Assembly: GCA_017510405.1 (NCBI GenBank)
Contig: JAFWNG010000013.1
Coordinates: 248,001-312,000 of the forward strand
Reading direction: 5' to 3'
DNA length: 64,000 bases
Origin: Solobacterium sp.
GTDB taxonomy: Bacteria; Bacillota_I; Bacilli_A; Erysipelotrichales; Erysipelotrichaceae
Shown here: piece after piece, positions 33,989 to 42,820 of the stretch
How the letters are laid out: every line of letters begins with the position of its first letter
How positions within the stretch are numbered: position 1 is the stretch's first letter
Notes under the pieces: generated by a model
Database searches by the model: none
The model's input: the letters and a program-made list of their open reading frames with translations, nothing else
Told to the model about the DNA's origin: nothing
Translations under genes and position numbers: made by a program

Positions 33989-35367
33989 GAAAGAAAGTAT
34001 TTATAAGCCATAGAACTGCAGACTATGAAGTCTTTGTATTCAGTGTCGTATCCAAATTGAAAGAATACGGTTTTAAACCATGGATCAGTGAAGATGATGA
34101 GAACATAGCCGGCGGCCGCGACTGGGCATCCTCTATTGAAGAAGCGATTACGAACTGTGATTATTTTCTGGTTATTATTACGGATGCTGTACTGAATAAA
34201 CAGGGACAGATCATGAATGAGCTGCGTCTTGCATCGGATCTGGAAAAAGTAAAAATAGCAGTTACGCTGACAGATAAACCGATTCCGTCCGGGATGCGGT
34301 ATCATCTCGGCCTGGAGGCGATCCCCGCATATAAACTCACAGAGCAGGAAATATTTGAGAAGCTTTTCTATACCCTTGGTGTCATATATCAAAAACCCGT
34401 AATCAATAAAAGCAATGCGGAGAGAAGCCGTCAGGAGCTTAGCCTGATGGAAACACACACGGATCCGATATTCTCTGATGTCGTCAACCTGGGCGGATAC
34501 TCCTGGGGGAAGAATAAAAGTGTTATTCAGAATATTTCCGGAGGGTGGCTGTTAAGCAATATAAGGATCGAGGACTGGAATACAGAGAAATATGATTTTG
34601 AATTCACAGAATATGCGGATTCCTATCAGGAATTTCTCTCTTCTCCGGAATGCAGGATGATCATGGCGAAGGGCAAAAATCATACGCGCTGGATGCTTAC
34701 CGGATATGACGCAGCCTATGACAGCCTGTTTCTGTCCATTCAGAAGACTGAATGGATACAGACACAGTATGTGTGGCATCATCTGCTCAAAGATGAGGAA
34801 AAACGTAAAAATACGATCAACATGTTTTTTGATGAGGAAGAATCTGTATATCCAACCAGTCTGTGTCTTCATCTGATCCTTATCGATAATCAGAACAGGA
34901 TCGTCGCGTCCAGAATAAAGAAACGGAAGAAAGATGATTATCCGAATACGATCGCTGTTACCATCGGCGAACAGCTGAATGAAACGGATTACAGTTCTTC
35001 GGATAATTTTGTCCTGCAGTGGATGAGACGCTCTCTGTCGGAGGAATTCGGTCTGGATGCGGTAAGTACTGCACAGTACGTTGATGAGGAATCAGCGAGG
35101 ATCATGTCATTGAATCTGGAAGGGGACATTTACAACTTTTCGCTGGTATGCTGCGTACGGCTGAAATGTACAACAGAGCAGCTGTTCAGTTACTATAAAA
35201 TGCATCGGTCATCCCTGGATGAATTTGATGAATTATACCCGATTTCCGTTGACGAGGTTCCTGAAATACTGAAGAACAGCGATCATTTGCGGGATCAGTA
35301 TCATCCTTCTTCCTTCCTGCGCCTGCTGTTTGCCTGTATATATGTGAATGGCGAACTGCCGTTCTGA
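33985..35367 (+). CDS. TIR domain fused to degenerate Nudix-like domain (paralogue B)
   Basis: 460 residues. Residues 1-130 are a clear TIR domain: KVFISHRTADYEVF, GFKPWISEDDENIAGGRDW, IEEAITNCDYFLVIITDAVL and IMNEL, where E79 is the expected NADase glutamate. A middle region (about 165-285, with SLFLSIQKTEW) is shared in outline with paralogue A. Residues 291-395 are Nudix-like: SLCLHLILIDNQNRIVASR and RRSLSEEFGL (348-357) matching the REUxEExGU half of the Nudix box with the first Glu replaced by Ser. Bacterial TIR domains often cleave NAD, and Nudix folds bind or cleave ADP-ribose compounds. Coupled to the methyltransferase gene; possible defence or stress role. Confidence 0.72.
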   Translation: MRKKVFISHRTADYEVFVFSVVSKLKEYGFKPWISEDDENIAGGRDWASSIEEAITNCDYFLVIITDAVLNKQGQIMNELRLASDLEKVKIAVTLTDKPIPSGMRYHLGLEAIPAYKLTEQEIFEKLFYTLGVIYQKPVINKSNAERSRQELSLMETHTDPIFSDVVNLGGYSWGKNKSVIQNISGGWLLSNIRIEDWNTEKYDFEFTEYADSYQEFLSSPECRMIMAKGKNHTRWMLTGYDAAYDSLFLSIQKTEWIQTQYVWHHLLKDEEKRKNTINMFFDEEESVYPTSLCLHLILIDNQNRIVASRIKKRKKDDYPNTIAVTIGEQLNETDYSSSDNFVLQWMRRSLSEEFGLDAVSTAQYVDEESARIMSLNLEGDIYNFSLVCCVRLKCTTEQLFSYYKMHRSSLDEFDELYPISVDEVPEILKNSDHLRDQYHPSSFLRLLFACIYVNGELPF

Positions 35368-35463
35368 CTGTACCTCCGCATAGAAGCTTATGAATCAGAA
35401 TGACCGCAGCAGCAAGTTCCTGTACAGCAGGAACGGAATAACCATACAGAGGAGAATCACCAT

Positions 35464-36351
35464 ATGAAATACCATAGTACATTATTCATAATTGCCTGCC
35501 TGCTGGCATCCGTTCGCGGAAAAGCCCAGTCCGCTGGTGATGATAGAAAAGTGATTGTGGACAGCGTTCATACAGACCGTTTTGTCATGGATTACTGCCG
35601 GTTCGGTACCGGCAAAAAGACACTTGTGATTCTTCCCGGACTCAGTATTCAGAGTATTATGGAATCAGCGGGAGCGATCGCGGATGCGTATGCGCCTCTG
35701 GCAGCGGATTACACGGTATATGTATTTGAACGCCGCCGGGAACTGCCTGCTTCCTATACCGCAGCTGATACAGCAGAAGACACTGCTGAGGCGATCCGTG
35801 CGCTCGGTATCGAACACGTCAGTGTTTTCGGCGCTTCGTACGGAGGAATGGTCTCCATGGTGCTGGCTGTGAGGTATCCGGAACTGGTCGATAAGATGAT
35901 CCTGGCTTCCACAACTGCCGAGCTTTCAGAGGAACAGTATCAGTCGATCGAAAACTGGCTCCGTTATGCGGAAGAAGGAGATGCAAACGCTCTTTATCAT
36001 GCATTTGGAAAGGCTGTATATCCCGAAGCCGTATATAAACAGTTCATTGAAGCGTTTGACAGTGCTGCGAAGACTGTGACGGAAGAGGAGCTGAAGAAAT
36101 TCATCACGCTTGCAGAAGGAATGAAGGGATTCCGGATCACGGATGAACTGAACAAAGTACAGTGTCCGGTACTTGCAATAGGCGATCGGCAGGATCAGGT
36201 GGTGTTCGATGCCGTTGAAAAGATCGGGCAGTATATGAATAAGAGCAGTTATTATGAACTGTATATGTACGATGGCTACGGTCATGCCGTGTATGACCTG
36301 GCGCCAGATTTCAAAGAACGGATGCTGAGCTTTCTTGCCAAAGACCAGTAA
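35464..36351 (+). CDS. alpha/beta hydrolase, probably exported
   Basis: 295 residues. A short hydrophobic N-terminus (LFIIACLLASVRG) suggests a signal or anchor. The fold is clear: LVILPGLS (oxyanion loop), FGASYGGMVS with nucleophile Ser near residue 127, CPVLAIGDRQDQVV with the acid Asp region, and GYGHAVYD with the catalytic His. AGAGGAG precedes the ATG. Substrate unknown; esterase or lactonase activity is plausible. Confidence 0.75.
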   Translation: MKYHSTLFIIACLLASVRGKAQSAGDDRKVIVDSVHTDRFVMDYCRFGTGKKTLVILPGLSIQSIMESAGAIADAYAPLAADYTVYVFERRRELPASYTAADTAEDTAEAIRALGIEHVSVFGASYGGMVSMVLAVRYPELVDKMILASTTAELSEEQYQSIENWLRYAEEGDANALYHAFGKAVYPEAVYKQFIEAFDSAAKTVTEEELKKFITLAEGMKGFRITDELNKVQCPVLAIGDRQDQVVFDAVEKIGQYMNKSSYYELYMYDGYGHAVYDLAPDFKERMLSFLAKDQ

Positions 36352-36394
36352 GAATACCATCGTGCATATTCTGATGTGAAGGGAACATTTCATC

Positions 36395-36649
36395 ATGCAG
36401 AAAGGAACAGCAGGAACGGTTATTTCTGTCAGGAAACTGTGGCCGGCAGTGAATAACAAACCTGTCCGGCTTGGTCCGTTTACCGGAGCGTATCTGCCGT
36501 ATATCGTCAAAGTACGCTATACGGCGGAGGGACAGGAATATACTGTGACAAAATGGATCGGTACGGATTATCCGGTGCCGGCGGAAGGCGATGAAGTCGA
36601 GATCGTATATGATACTGACAGGCCGAAGAGAATAAAAATCGTATATTGA
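36395..36649 (+). CDS. small beta-rich protein, DUF3592-like
   Basis: 84 residues, mostly strands: GTAGTVISVRKLW, YIVKVRYTAEGQEYTVTKW and GDEVEIVYDTDRPKRIKIVY. The spacing recalls the soluble part of DUF3592 proteins but without membrane helices. AAGGGAAC lies upstream. Function unknown. Confidence 0.5.
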   Translation: MQKGTAGTVISVRKLWPAVNNKPVRLGPFTGAYLPYIVKVRYTAEGQEYTVTKWIGTDYPVPAEGDEVEIVYDTDRPKRIKIVY

Positions 36650-36689
36650 GCCGGCAGCCGATCAGTTCATTAAAAACATGGAGTTTCAT

Positions 36690-37259
36690 ATGTATTATCA
36701 TGCTTCAGGCACCGGCGGGATCAAAATACTGAAACCGGAAATGTCCGAACACGGAAAACCGCTGGTATACTTCTCGGAAAGAAGGGAAAACGTTCTTGTA
36801 TATCTGAGCAACGCAGTCGAAAAATACTGCCGGGAGACCGGTTTTCAGTATGCTGGAAAATACAGCAAATGGGGACCGTACGGATTTGACAGAGACGGTA
36901 TCCTTCAGCTGGAAGAGTATTATCCGAATGCGCTAGAGAGTACGTATAAGGGAGTGTCAGGATATATTTATTCTGCAGATTCCATCACAGAAGCGGAAAC
37001 CGTTATCGGGATCCCGAATACAGCAGTGAGCAGCCAGCCTGTTGAGACAGATAATGAAGAATATGTACCGGACGCGTACGAAGCGATCCTGCAGGCGGAA
37101 AGAAGCGGACTCATATGCATTGTCCGCTATGACCGGTTATCGGAGAAAAAGAAAGAATGGATCGGCCGTACCATTCGGAAAGAATATGAAGAAGCATTGG
37201 ATCATCCGGAGTACAGACATTTTCTGAAAGGAAAGTTTCCGGATATTCTGAAAGGGTAA
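36690..37259 (+). CDS. uncharacterised protein with ART-like N-terminus
   Basis: About 189 residues. It opens with MYYHASGTGGIKILKPEMSE and GKPLVYFSERRENVLVYLS, resembling the H-x-[ST] opening of ADP-ribosyltransferase-like or related ligand-binding folds. The match is loose and an active-site Glu is not evident. AFVPDAYEAI-like and RYDRLSEKKKEW stretches follow. The start at 36690 is chosen because GGAG is spaced correctly; an ATG four codons earlier is possible. It lies 6 nt before a radical SAM gene. Confidence 0.45.
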   Translation: MYYHASGTGGIKILKPEMSEHGKPLVYFSERRENVLVYLSNAVEKYCRETGFQYAGKYSKWGPYGFDRDGILQLEEYYPNALESTYKGVSGYIYSADSITEAETVIGIPNTAVSSQPVETDNEEYVPDAYEAILQAERSGLICIVRYDRLSEKKKEWIGRTIRKEYEEALDHPEYRHFLKGKFPDILKG

Positions 37260-37265
37260 TGATAC

Positions 37266-38018
37266 ATGAATCCATACCTGAAAAATCTGAACAGAATCGA
37301 ATTTGTTGTTACGGATGCCTGTACCGGGAAGTGCATTCACTGCCAGCAGGGAAGTCACGAACGCTTTGCAGGGCATATTGATGCCGGAATCGCAGTAGAT
37401 GCAGTGCGGAAGATCTGTGCGAATTATACGATCGAATCGCTGATGACGTTCGGCGGAGAATCGCTGCTGTTTCCGGATATTGTCTGTCAGATCCAGCGTG
37501 CTGCGGCAGAACTTGGCATCCCGCAGAGACAGATCATTACCAGCGGATATTTCTCTGTTTCGCATCAAAAGACAGAAGAGACTGTCCGTAATATAGCGGA
37601 CAGCGGCGTGAATGATCTTCTGCTGTCTGTCGATGCGTTTCATCAGGAAACGATTCCCCTGGAACCGGTCCTGTACTTTGCGGAATGCTGCGTTCGATAT
37701 AAAATTCCGATTCGCCTTAGTCCTGCCTGGCTGGTCAGTCCGCAGGATCAAAATCTGTACAATATTCGCACACGGAAGATCCTGCAGGAGTTTGAATCTC
37801 TTCATATCCCAATGGGATCGGGTGATATCGTGTTCCCCAGCGGTAATGCGCGGATCTATCTGAAGGAATACTTTGATGAGGATACTCCGGAGTCGTCTCC
37901 GTATGATGAGGATCCCGAAGATATCCGCTCCATATCATTTTCCGCGGACGGAACCGTACTGAACGGCAGCGTATACACAGCAGATATTCTGGAGATTATA
38001 AAGTCATACCGGCCGTGA
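37266..38018 (+). CDS. radical SAM protein
   Basis: 250 residues. The cluster motif is C19xxxC23xxC26 in VTDACTGKCIHCQQ. LMTFGGESLLFPD is the GGE motif that binds the SAM amino group, and LLLSVDAFHQETIP follows. There is no C-terminal SPASM cluster. The gene follows the 36690 gene by 6 nt, suggesting a shared transcript. The reaction is unknown; a peptide-modifying role would need a substrate peptide, and none is evident nearby. Confidence 0.78.
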   Translation: MNPYLKNLNRIEFVVTDACTGKCIHCQQGSHERFAGHIDAGIAVDAVRKICANYTIESLMTFGGESLLFPDIVCQIQRAAAELGIPQRQIITSGYFSVSHQKTEETVRNIADSGVNDLLLSVDAFHQETIPLEPVLYFAECCVRYKIPIRLSPAWLVSPQDQNLYNIRTRKILQEFESLHIPMGSGDIVFPSGNARIYLKEYFDEDTPESSPYDEDPEDIRSISFSADGTVLNGSVYTADILEIIKSYRP

Positions 38019-38040
38019 ACCTCATATACGAGGCAGAAAT

Positions 38041-38544
38041 ATGGACATCACAATTAAGAAAATGGAGACAGAGGAAGAGGTCAGAGGCAAAGCATACGTT
38101 CACTGGAAATCGTGGCAGGAAGCATATCCCGGACTGATCGATCCGGAATATCTGGACCGGCTGACGCTGGAATCCTGTGAAAAGACAGCTTTCCGCTGGC
38201 GGGATAATATCCTTGTTGCGAAAGACCGGGATCGTGTGATCGGCTTTGCCGCTTACGGCAGATATCGGACGGATGAACTGAAAGACGCCGGTGAGATCTA
38301 TGCACTGTATATTCTTGCGGAATACTATGGAAAAGGTGTCAGTGACCGGCTGATGAACGCAGCTCTTGCCAGACTGAAAGAGTTTCCTGATACAGCAGTC
38401 TGGGTACTGAAAGACAACAAACGGGCAATCCGGTTTTACGAACGCTGGGGCTTTAGAACGGAAGGCAGGGCAGAAACTCTGCATCTTGGATCACCGGTCA
38501 CGGAGATCAGAATGATACGAAAACAGAAGGAATCAGAGGAATAG
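38041..38544 (+). CDS. GNAT acetyltransferase
   Basis: 167 residues. EIYALYILAEYYGKGVSDRLMNAAL (about 85-110) is the acetyl-CoA-binding motif, and WVLKDNKRAIRFYERWGFRTEGR the usual GNAT C-terminal block. The substrate is unknown. It is followed 3 nt later by the nucleoside phosphorylase gene. Confidence 0.82.
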   Translation: MDITIKKMETEEEVRGKAYVHWKSWQEAYPGLIDPEYLDRLTLESCEKTAFRWRDNILVAKDRDRVIGFAAYGRYRTDELKDAGEIYALYILAEYYGKGVSDRLMNAALARLKEFPDTAVWVLKDNKRAIRFYERWGFRTEGRAETLHLGSPVTEIRMIRKQKESEE

Positions 38545-38547
38545 ATT

Positions 38548-39312
38548 ATGATTACAGAGTCATTTGACAGCAGATCGCCGGCAAAGATCAATCCGAAGAT
38601 CAATTATAGTGCACCCAATGTCGAAGCAGTGATCTTCACTTTTTCTCATGTTATCGAAAAATATGTTGTGGAAAACTATGATTGTGAGAAAGTCGGGGAA
38701 CTGCTTATGGGGCACGGCAGCACTCCGGTATACATCCTGGATCATCATGGAAAGAAATATGGGTTTTACCGGACATGGGTCGGCGCGCCGGCATGTGCGG
38801 GAACAGTCGAAGAAATACGTACGGTACTGAATACAAAGAAGATCATTCATTTCGGCGGTGCCGGCTGTCTGAATAAAGAGATCGCACGCGGCAAAGTTAT
38901 GATTCCGACAGAAGCGTACAGGGATGAAGGCACATCTTATCATTATGCTCCGGCATCGGATTATATCCGGATCCGGAATGCGCCGGCAGTAGAAGCGTTC
39001 ATGAAGAAGAACGGCATACCTTATGTGACCGGGAAAACATGGACGACAGACGCCTTTTACCGGGAGACCGTCAATAACTTTGAAAAGCACAGGGCGGACG
39101 GCTGTATTTCAGTAGAGATGGAAGGTTCAGCAGTCCAGGCCGTATGTGATTTCAGAGGACTGGAAGTATATATGTTCTTTACCGGCGGTGACCTTCTGGA
39201 TGCCCCGGAATGGACAAACAGGAAAGAAAAGGGACAGATCCGGCATACCCAGCATGATTCCGGTCACTTTGAGATCGCACTTGCACTTGCGGAATATGTA
39301 ACGGATCTGTAA
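38548..39312 (+). CDS. nucleoside phosphorylase (PNP/UDP family)
   Basis: 254 residues. FGGAGCLNKEI (about 98-108) forms the phosphate-binding loop, DEGTSYHY a substrate loop, and VEMEGSAVQAVC (about 189-200) the ribose-binding EMEG motif. Members split nucleosides with phosphate; uridine-phosphorylase-like enzymes are closest by eye. AGAGGA lies 8 nt before the ATG. Purine versus pyrimidine specificity cannot be set here. Confidence 0.8.
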   Translation: MITESFDSRSPAKINPKINYSAPNVEAVIFTFSHVIEKYVVENYDCEKVGELLMGHGSTPVYILDHHGKKYGFYRTWVGAPACAGTVEEIRTVLNTKKIIHFGGAGCLNKEIARGKVMIPTEAYRDEGTSYHYAPASDYIRIRNAPAVEAFMKKNGIPYVTGKTWTTDAFYRETVNNFEKHRADGCISVEMEGSAVQAVCDFRGLEVYMFFTGGDLLDAPEWTNRKEKGQIRHTQHDSGHFEIALALAEYVTDL

Positions 39313-39325
39313 TCAGGATGTATTT

Positions 39326-39847
39326 ATGAAACTGAAACTGGTGAAGGCATCTATGTTATATCAGAAACAGATCACTCAGATGCTGGATGAATGGTACGCT
39401 GCCGGGGAAAAGATCATCCCGTACGCGATACGAAAAGAAGACTATCATGACTTTGAAAAATATCTTGATAGTCTTGAAGTAAAAGATACCAGTACTGGAC
39501 TTGTGCCGGATTCCACATTTTTCTGCCTGGATGAAGACCGGGATATTATGGTCGGCGCCGTCAATATCCGGCATTATCTGAATGATGCGCTCCTTAAGGA
39601 TGGCGGTCATATCGGTGACGGTGTCGTACCTTCAGAACGACGGAAAGGTATTGCGTCCGAAATGATCGCACTGGCGCTGAAAGAATGTACAAAGCTTGGT
39701 ATAGACCGTGTTCTTATGGTCTGCAGCAAGGATAATATCGGTTCTGCGCGGAGTATAATAAAAAACGGCGGAATACTGGAAAATGAAATTTCTGCGGGCG
39801 GTACGATCGTACAGAGATACTGGATCGAACTGAACGAACCGAAATAA
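39326..39847 (+). CDS. GNAT acetyltransferase, paralogue of the 28541 gene
   Basis: 173 residues. GDGVVPSERRKGIASEMI is the acetyl-CoA motif; NIRHYLND, DNIGSARSIIKNGG and the end RYWIELNE match the protein at 28541 position by position. The two are likely diverged duplicates. Substrate unknown. Confidence 0.8.
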   Translation: MKLKLVKASMLYQKQITQMLDEWYAAGEKIIPYAIRKEDYHDFEKYLDSLEVKDTSTGLVPDSTFFCLDEDRDIMVGAVNIRHYLNDALLKDGGHIGDGVVPSERRKGIASEMIALALKECTKLGIDRVLMVCSKDNIGSARSIIKNGGILENEISAGGTIVQRYWIELNEPK

Positions 39848-39891
39848 CCGCAGAAGAAAGATGCAGTATATCACTGACGGAGGGAATAACA

Positions 39892-40101
39892 ATGAGCATT
39901 CCGTGGAATGATGGTTTTAAGATCGAAGTAAAGATCATAAATAATGAGGTCGTTATTTCTGCAAATAACGAGGGACTGCTGTCGCTTTCCCGGCAGCTTT
40001 CCGCACTGGCGGATGAATTGCCGGGAACGCACATTCACTATGATGAGTTCAATTCTCTTGAAGACGGATCCGCACAGCTTGTTATTGTTAAAGCCGAATA
40101 G
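39892..40101 (+). CDS. Imm32-like small protein
   Basis: 69 residues. The end HIHYDEFNSLEDGSAQLVIVKAE matches the Imm32 immunity-protein pattern in memory. Imm32 proteins are named from toxin loci, but no polymorphic toxin gene is next to it, so an orphan immunity or other role is possible. GGAGGGAATAACA precedes the ATG. Confidence 0.6.
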   Translation: MSIPWNDGFKIEVKIINNEVVISANNEGLLSLSRQLSALADELPGTHIHYDEFNSLEDGSAQLVIVKAE

Positions 40102-40116
40102 GAAAAAGGTGGGAGT

Positions 40117-40863
40117 ATGGAATACATTCAAGTAACAAAAGAAAACCTGGATCAGGAACATATCTGCTGTGCCATCTCCGGCAATAAAGATGTACAGGTA
40201 TCCTCCAAGAAAGCCTGGCTCAAAGACCGGTTTAATGACGGGCTGGTGTTTCTGAAGAGTACAGAACGGGGAAAATGCTTCATCGAGTATATTCCGGCGG
40301 AAAATGCATGGAATCCAATCGATGCGCCGGGCTTCATGTATATCGACTGCCTGTGGGTGTCGGGATCGTTCAAAGGACACGGGTACTCCAGTGATCTTCT
40401 CAATATGTGCATCGACGACAGCAAGGCAAAAGGACGCAAAGGTCTCTGCATTTTATCTGCAGCGAAGAAAAAGCCGTTTCTTGCAGATCCGAAGTATCTG
40501 AAATATAAGGGATTCTCGGTATGTGATGAAGCAGATAACGGGATACAGCTGTGGTATCTGCCGTTCTTCCCGGAAGCAGAAGCGCCGAAGTTCAGGGAAT
40601 GTGCCAGACATCCCCATACGGAAGAGAAAGGATATGTTCTGTACTATACCAGCCAGTGCCCGTTTAACGGCAAGTATGTCCCCATTCTAGAAAAGACGGC
40701 AGAAGAACACGACATTGCGTTTCGTGCGATCCATCTGGACAGCCGTGAGGCAGCGCAGAAGGCACCGACTCCTGTAACAACATACGCACTGTTTAAAGAC
40801 GGTAAGTATCTTACGAACGAACAGATGAATGAAGCGAGGTTTCTGAAACTGATCGCGAAATGA
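40117..40863 (+). CDS. YoaP-like GNAT with thioredoxin-like C-terminus
   Basis: 248 residues. The first part is a GNAT domain (FMYIDCLWVSGSFKGHGYSSDLLNMC). The second (about 170-248) is the YoaP domain, with YYTSQCPFNGKYVPILEKTAEEH resembling a thioredoxin fold with a single Cys. The fusion is characteristic of YoaP. Reaction unknown. Confidence 0.75.
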   Translation: MEYIQVTKENLDQEHICCAISGNKDVQVSSKKAWLKDRFNDGLVFLKSTERGKCFIEYIPAENAWNPIDAPGFMYIDCLWVSGSFKGHGYSSDLLNMCIDDSKAKGRKGLCILSAAKKKPFLADPKYLKYKGFSVCDEADNGIQLWYLPFFPEAEAPKFRECARHPHTEEKGYVLYYTSQCPFNGKYVPILEKTAEEHDIAFRAIHLDSREAAQKAPTPVTTYALFKDGKYLTNEQMNEARFLKLIAK

Positions 40864-40890
40864 CCAGATAGTGAATCAGAGGAGAATAGC

Positions 40891-41313
40891 ATGACGGCAG
40901 AAGAATTATGGGAAAGATCCGGCCTGTCCGGTACATATGAGGCATGGCAGTTCGGCGGTGCTCCGGACAAACTGGCGCAGCTTGTCAAAGACGGCATCAA
41001 GACAGCTACGTGCTCCGCATATGATCTGTATGCGGCCGAAAATGAACCGCTGCCGAAACCGGGTGATCTCAGTGTGATCCTGAATTCGCAGGATGAGGCG
41101 GTATGCATTATCCGGACCACAAAAGTCTATGTAACTGAATACGACCGGGTGACTGCCGGACATGCTTTCAAGGAAGGCGAAGGGGACCGGTCGCTGGCAT
41201 ACTGGCGACAGGTACATGAAGAATTCCTGACGGAGGAACTCGCTGTGATCGATCGTACATTCAGCAGTAAGACAAAAGTAGTGTGCGAAGAGTTTGAAGT
41301 CGTATTTGCCTGA
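40891..41313 (+). CDS. ASCH-domain protein
   Basis: 140 residues. The ASCH fold is seen in KDGIKTATCSAYDLYAAENEPLPKPGDLSVILN, the strand VCIIRTTKVYVTEYDRV and the closing GEGDRSLAYWRQVHEEFL. ASCH proteins are thought to bind RNA or modified nucleosides; some are amidohydrolases for N4-acetylcytidine. AGAGGAG precedes the ATG. Confidence 0.8.
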   Translation: MTAEELWERSGLSGTYEAWQFGGAPDKLAQLVKDGIKTATCSAYDLYAAENEPLPKPGDLSVILNSQDEAVCIIRTTKVYVTEYDRVTAGHAFKEGEGDRSLAYWRQVHEEFLTEELAVIDRTFSSKTKVVCEEFEVVFA

Positions 41314-41367
41314 TCACAAAGATCATGATATTTAAAAACAGATACAAAGAAGCCGGAGGTATAAAAC

Positions 41368-41682
41368 ATGGCATCAGACAGATCCTATCTGGAATATATA
41401 CTGGAACAGCTTTCTCTGCTGGAGGATATCAGCAGCCGTCCCATGATGGGAGAATACATTATTTACTACCGCGGCAAAGCTGCCGGCGGTATCTATGACA
41501 ACCGGTTTCTGATCAAGCCGGTGAAGACAGCTTTGGCCATGATGCCGGAAGCACATCTGGAAGAACCGTATCCCGGCGCCAGGAAGATGCTGCTGGTAAG
41601 TAATGTGGACAACAGGGAATTCCTGAAAGATCTATTTGAAGCGATCTACGAGGAACTGCCGGCGCCGAAGAAAAAGAAATGA
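41368..41682 (+). CDS. TfoX/Sxy N-terminal domain protein
   Basis: 104 residues with the TfoX-N pattern: SSRPMMGEYIIYYRGKAAGGIYDNRFLIKP. Despite the name, short TfoX-N proteins in Firmicutes have no proven link to competence. CCGGAGG lies before the ATG. The C-terminus is a lysine run. Confidence 0.78.
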   Translation: MASDRSYLEYILEQLSLLEDISSRPMMGEYIIYYRGKAAGGIYDNRFLIKPVKTALAMMPEAHLEEPYPGARKMLLVSNVDNREFLKDLFEAIYEELPAPKKKK

Positions 41683-41694
41683 GGAACAGCCGGT

Positions 41695-42171
41695 ATGATT
41701 TTTCGTTTCGGGAATATCACAGTGGATGCGGATGTGGAACAGACACGCCTCTTTTATGAAAACGCCTCTCTGATCACGGATAGCTGCAGGTGCGCAGACT
41801 GCCGGAACTTTGAAGCGGCTGCGGATCAGCTGCCTTTCACGGTGAAACGTTTCTTTGCAGACCTTGGTGTGGACCTGAAAAAGATCTGTGAGTGCTATAC
41901 GTTATCTACAGGTCCGGACGGATGGGTCTGTTACGGGGGTTTCTGTCATATCTGCGGCATCCTGCTGAAGGGAAACGAATCGTTTTACCGGATCAGGGAC
42001 AATTCAAATCCGATAAACCATAAGCCTGCGGCGAAAAGAAACTACTGGGCAGCTTTCAGTGATCGTGCGGATCTTCTGGAGGACGGCTTTCCGATGCCGG
42101 TGCTTCAGATTGATTTTAAACTGGATGTTCCCTGGGTTCTGGAGCCGGAACAGCAGAGTTCAAATGTTTGA
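41695..42171 (+). CDS. uncharacterised cysteine-rich protein
   Basis: 158 residues. A CRCADCRNFEAA cluster near residue 31 and further cysteines (CECYT, CHICG) could bind a metal. The end VPWVLEPEQ suggests a strand-rich fold. I do not recognise the family. The gene lies 12 nt after the TfoX-like gene and 13 nt before the GyrI-like gene. Confidence 0.55.
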   Translation: MIFRFGNITVDADVEQTRLFYENASLITDSCRCADCRNFEAAADQLPFTVKRFFADLGVDLKKICECYTLSTGPDGWVCYGGFCHICGILLKGNESFYRIRDNSNPINHKPAAKRNYWAAFSDRADLLEDGFPMPVLQIDFKLDVPWVLEPEQQSSNV

Positions 42172-42184
42172 GGAAAGGAATACT

Positions 42185-42817
42185 ATGGCGTTTGATTATA
42201 AAAAAGAATATAAAGAGTTTTATATGCCGAAAAACAAACCGGAAATCGTGACGGTACCGCCGATGAATTATCTTGCCGTACGCGGGAAAGGGGATCCCAA
42301 TGAAGAAGATGGTGAATATAAGAAAGCCATAGAACTGCTGTACGGGATCGCTTACACGATCAAAATGAGCAAAAGATCCGATCACCGGATCGAGGGATAT
42401 TTCGATTACGTGGTTCCGCCGCTGGAAGGCTTCTGGTGGCAGGACGGTATTGAGGGAGTCGACTATGCTCATAAAGACGCTTTCAGCTGGATCTCTGTGA
42501 TCCGGCTTCCGGACTTTGTGACGAAAGCGGACTTCGACTGGGCTGTCAGCGAAGCAGAGAAGAAAAAGAAAACGGATTTCTCCAAAGTGGAATTCATGAC
42601 ATATGACGAAGGAACATGTGTACAGTGCATGCATATCGGACCATACGATGATGAACCGGTGACAGTGGCGAAAATGGATGCTTATGCGGAAACCAAGGGT
42701 TATATCAATGACATCAACGAAAAGCGCATGCATCATGAGATCTATCTGAGTGACGCAAGAAAAGTCTCACCGGATAAACTGAAAACGGTGATCCGTCATC
42801 CGATACGGAGAAAATAG
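42185..42817 (+). CDS. GyrI-like small-molecule-binding protein
   Basis: 210 residues. This is the stand-alone GyrI-like form: PPMNYLAVRGKGDPNEEDGEYKKAIELLYGIAY, EGFWWQDG and VQCMHIGPYDDEPVTVAKM. Such proteins bind or hydrolyse cyclopropanoid and other small toxins in some species. The ATG at 42185 follows GGAAAGGA. No HTH domain is attached, so it is not itself a regulator. Confidence 0.8.
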   Translation: MAFDYKKEYKEFYMPKNKPEIVTVPPMNYLAVRGKGDPNEEDGEYKKAIELLYGIAYTIKMSKRSDHRIEGYFDYVVPPLEGFWWQDGIEGVDYAHKDAFSWISVIRLPDFVTKADFDWAVSEAEKKKKTDFSKVEFMTYDEGTCVQCMHIGPYDDEPVTVAKMDAYAETKGYINDINEKRMHHEIYLSDARKVSPDKLKTVIRHPIRRK

Positions 42818-42820
42818 CAC

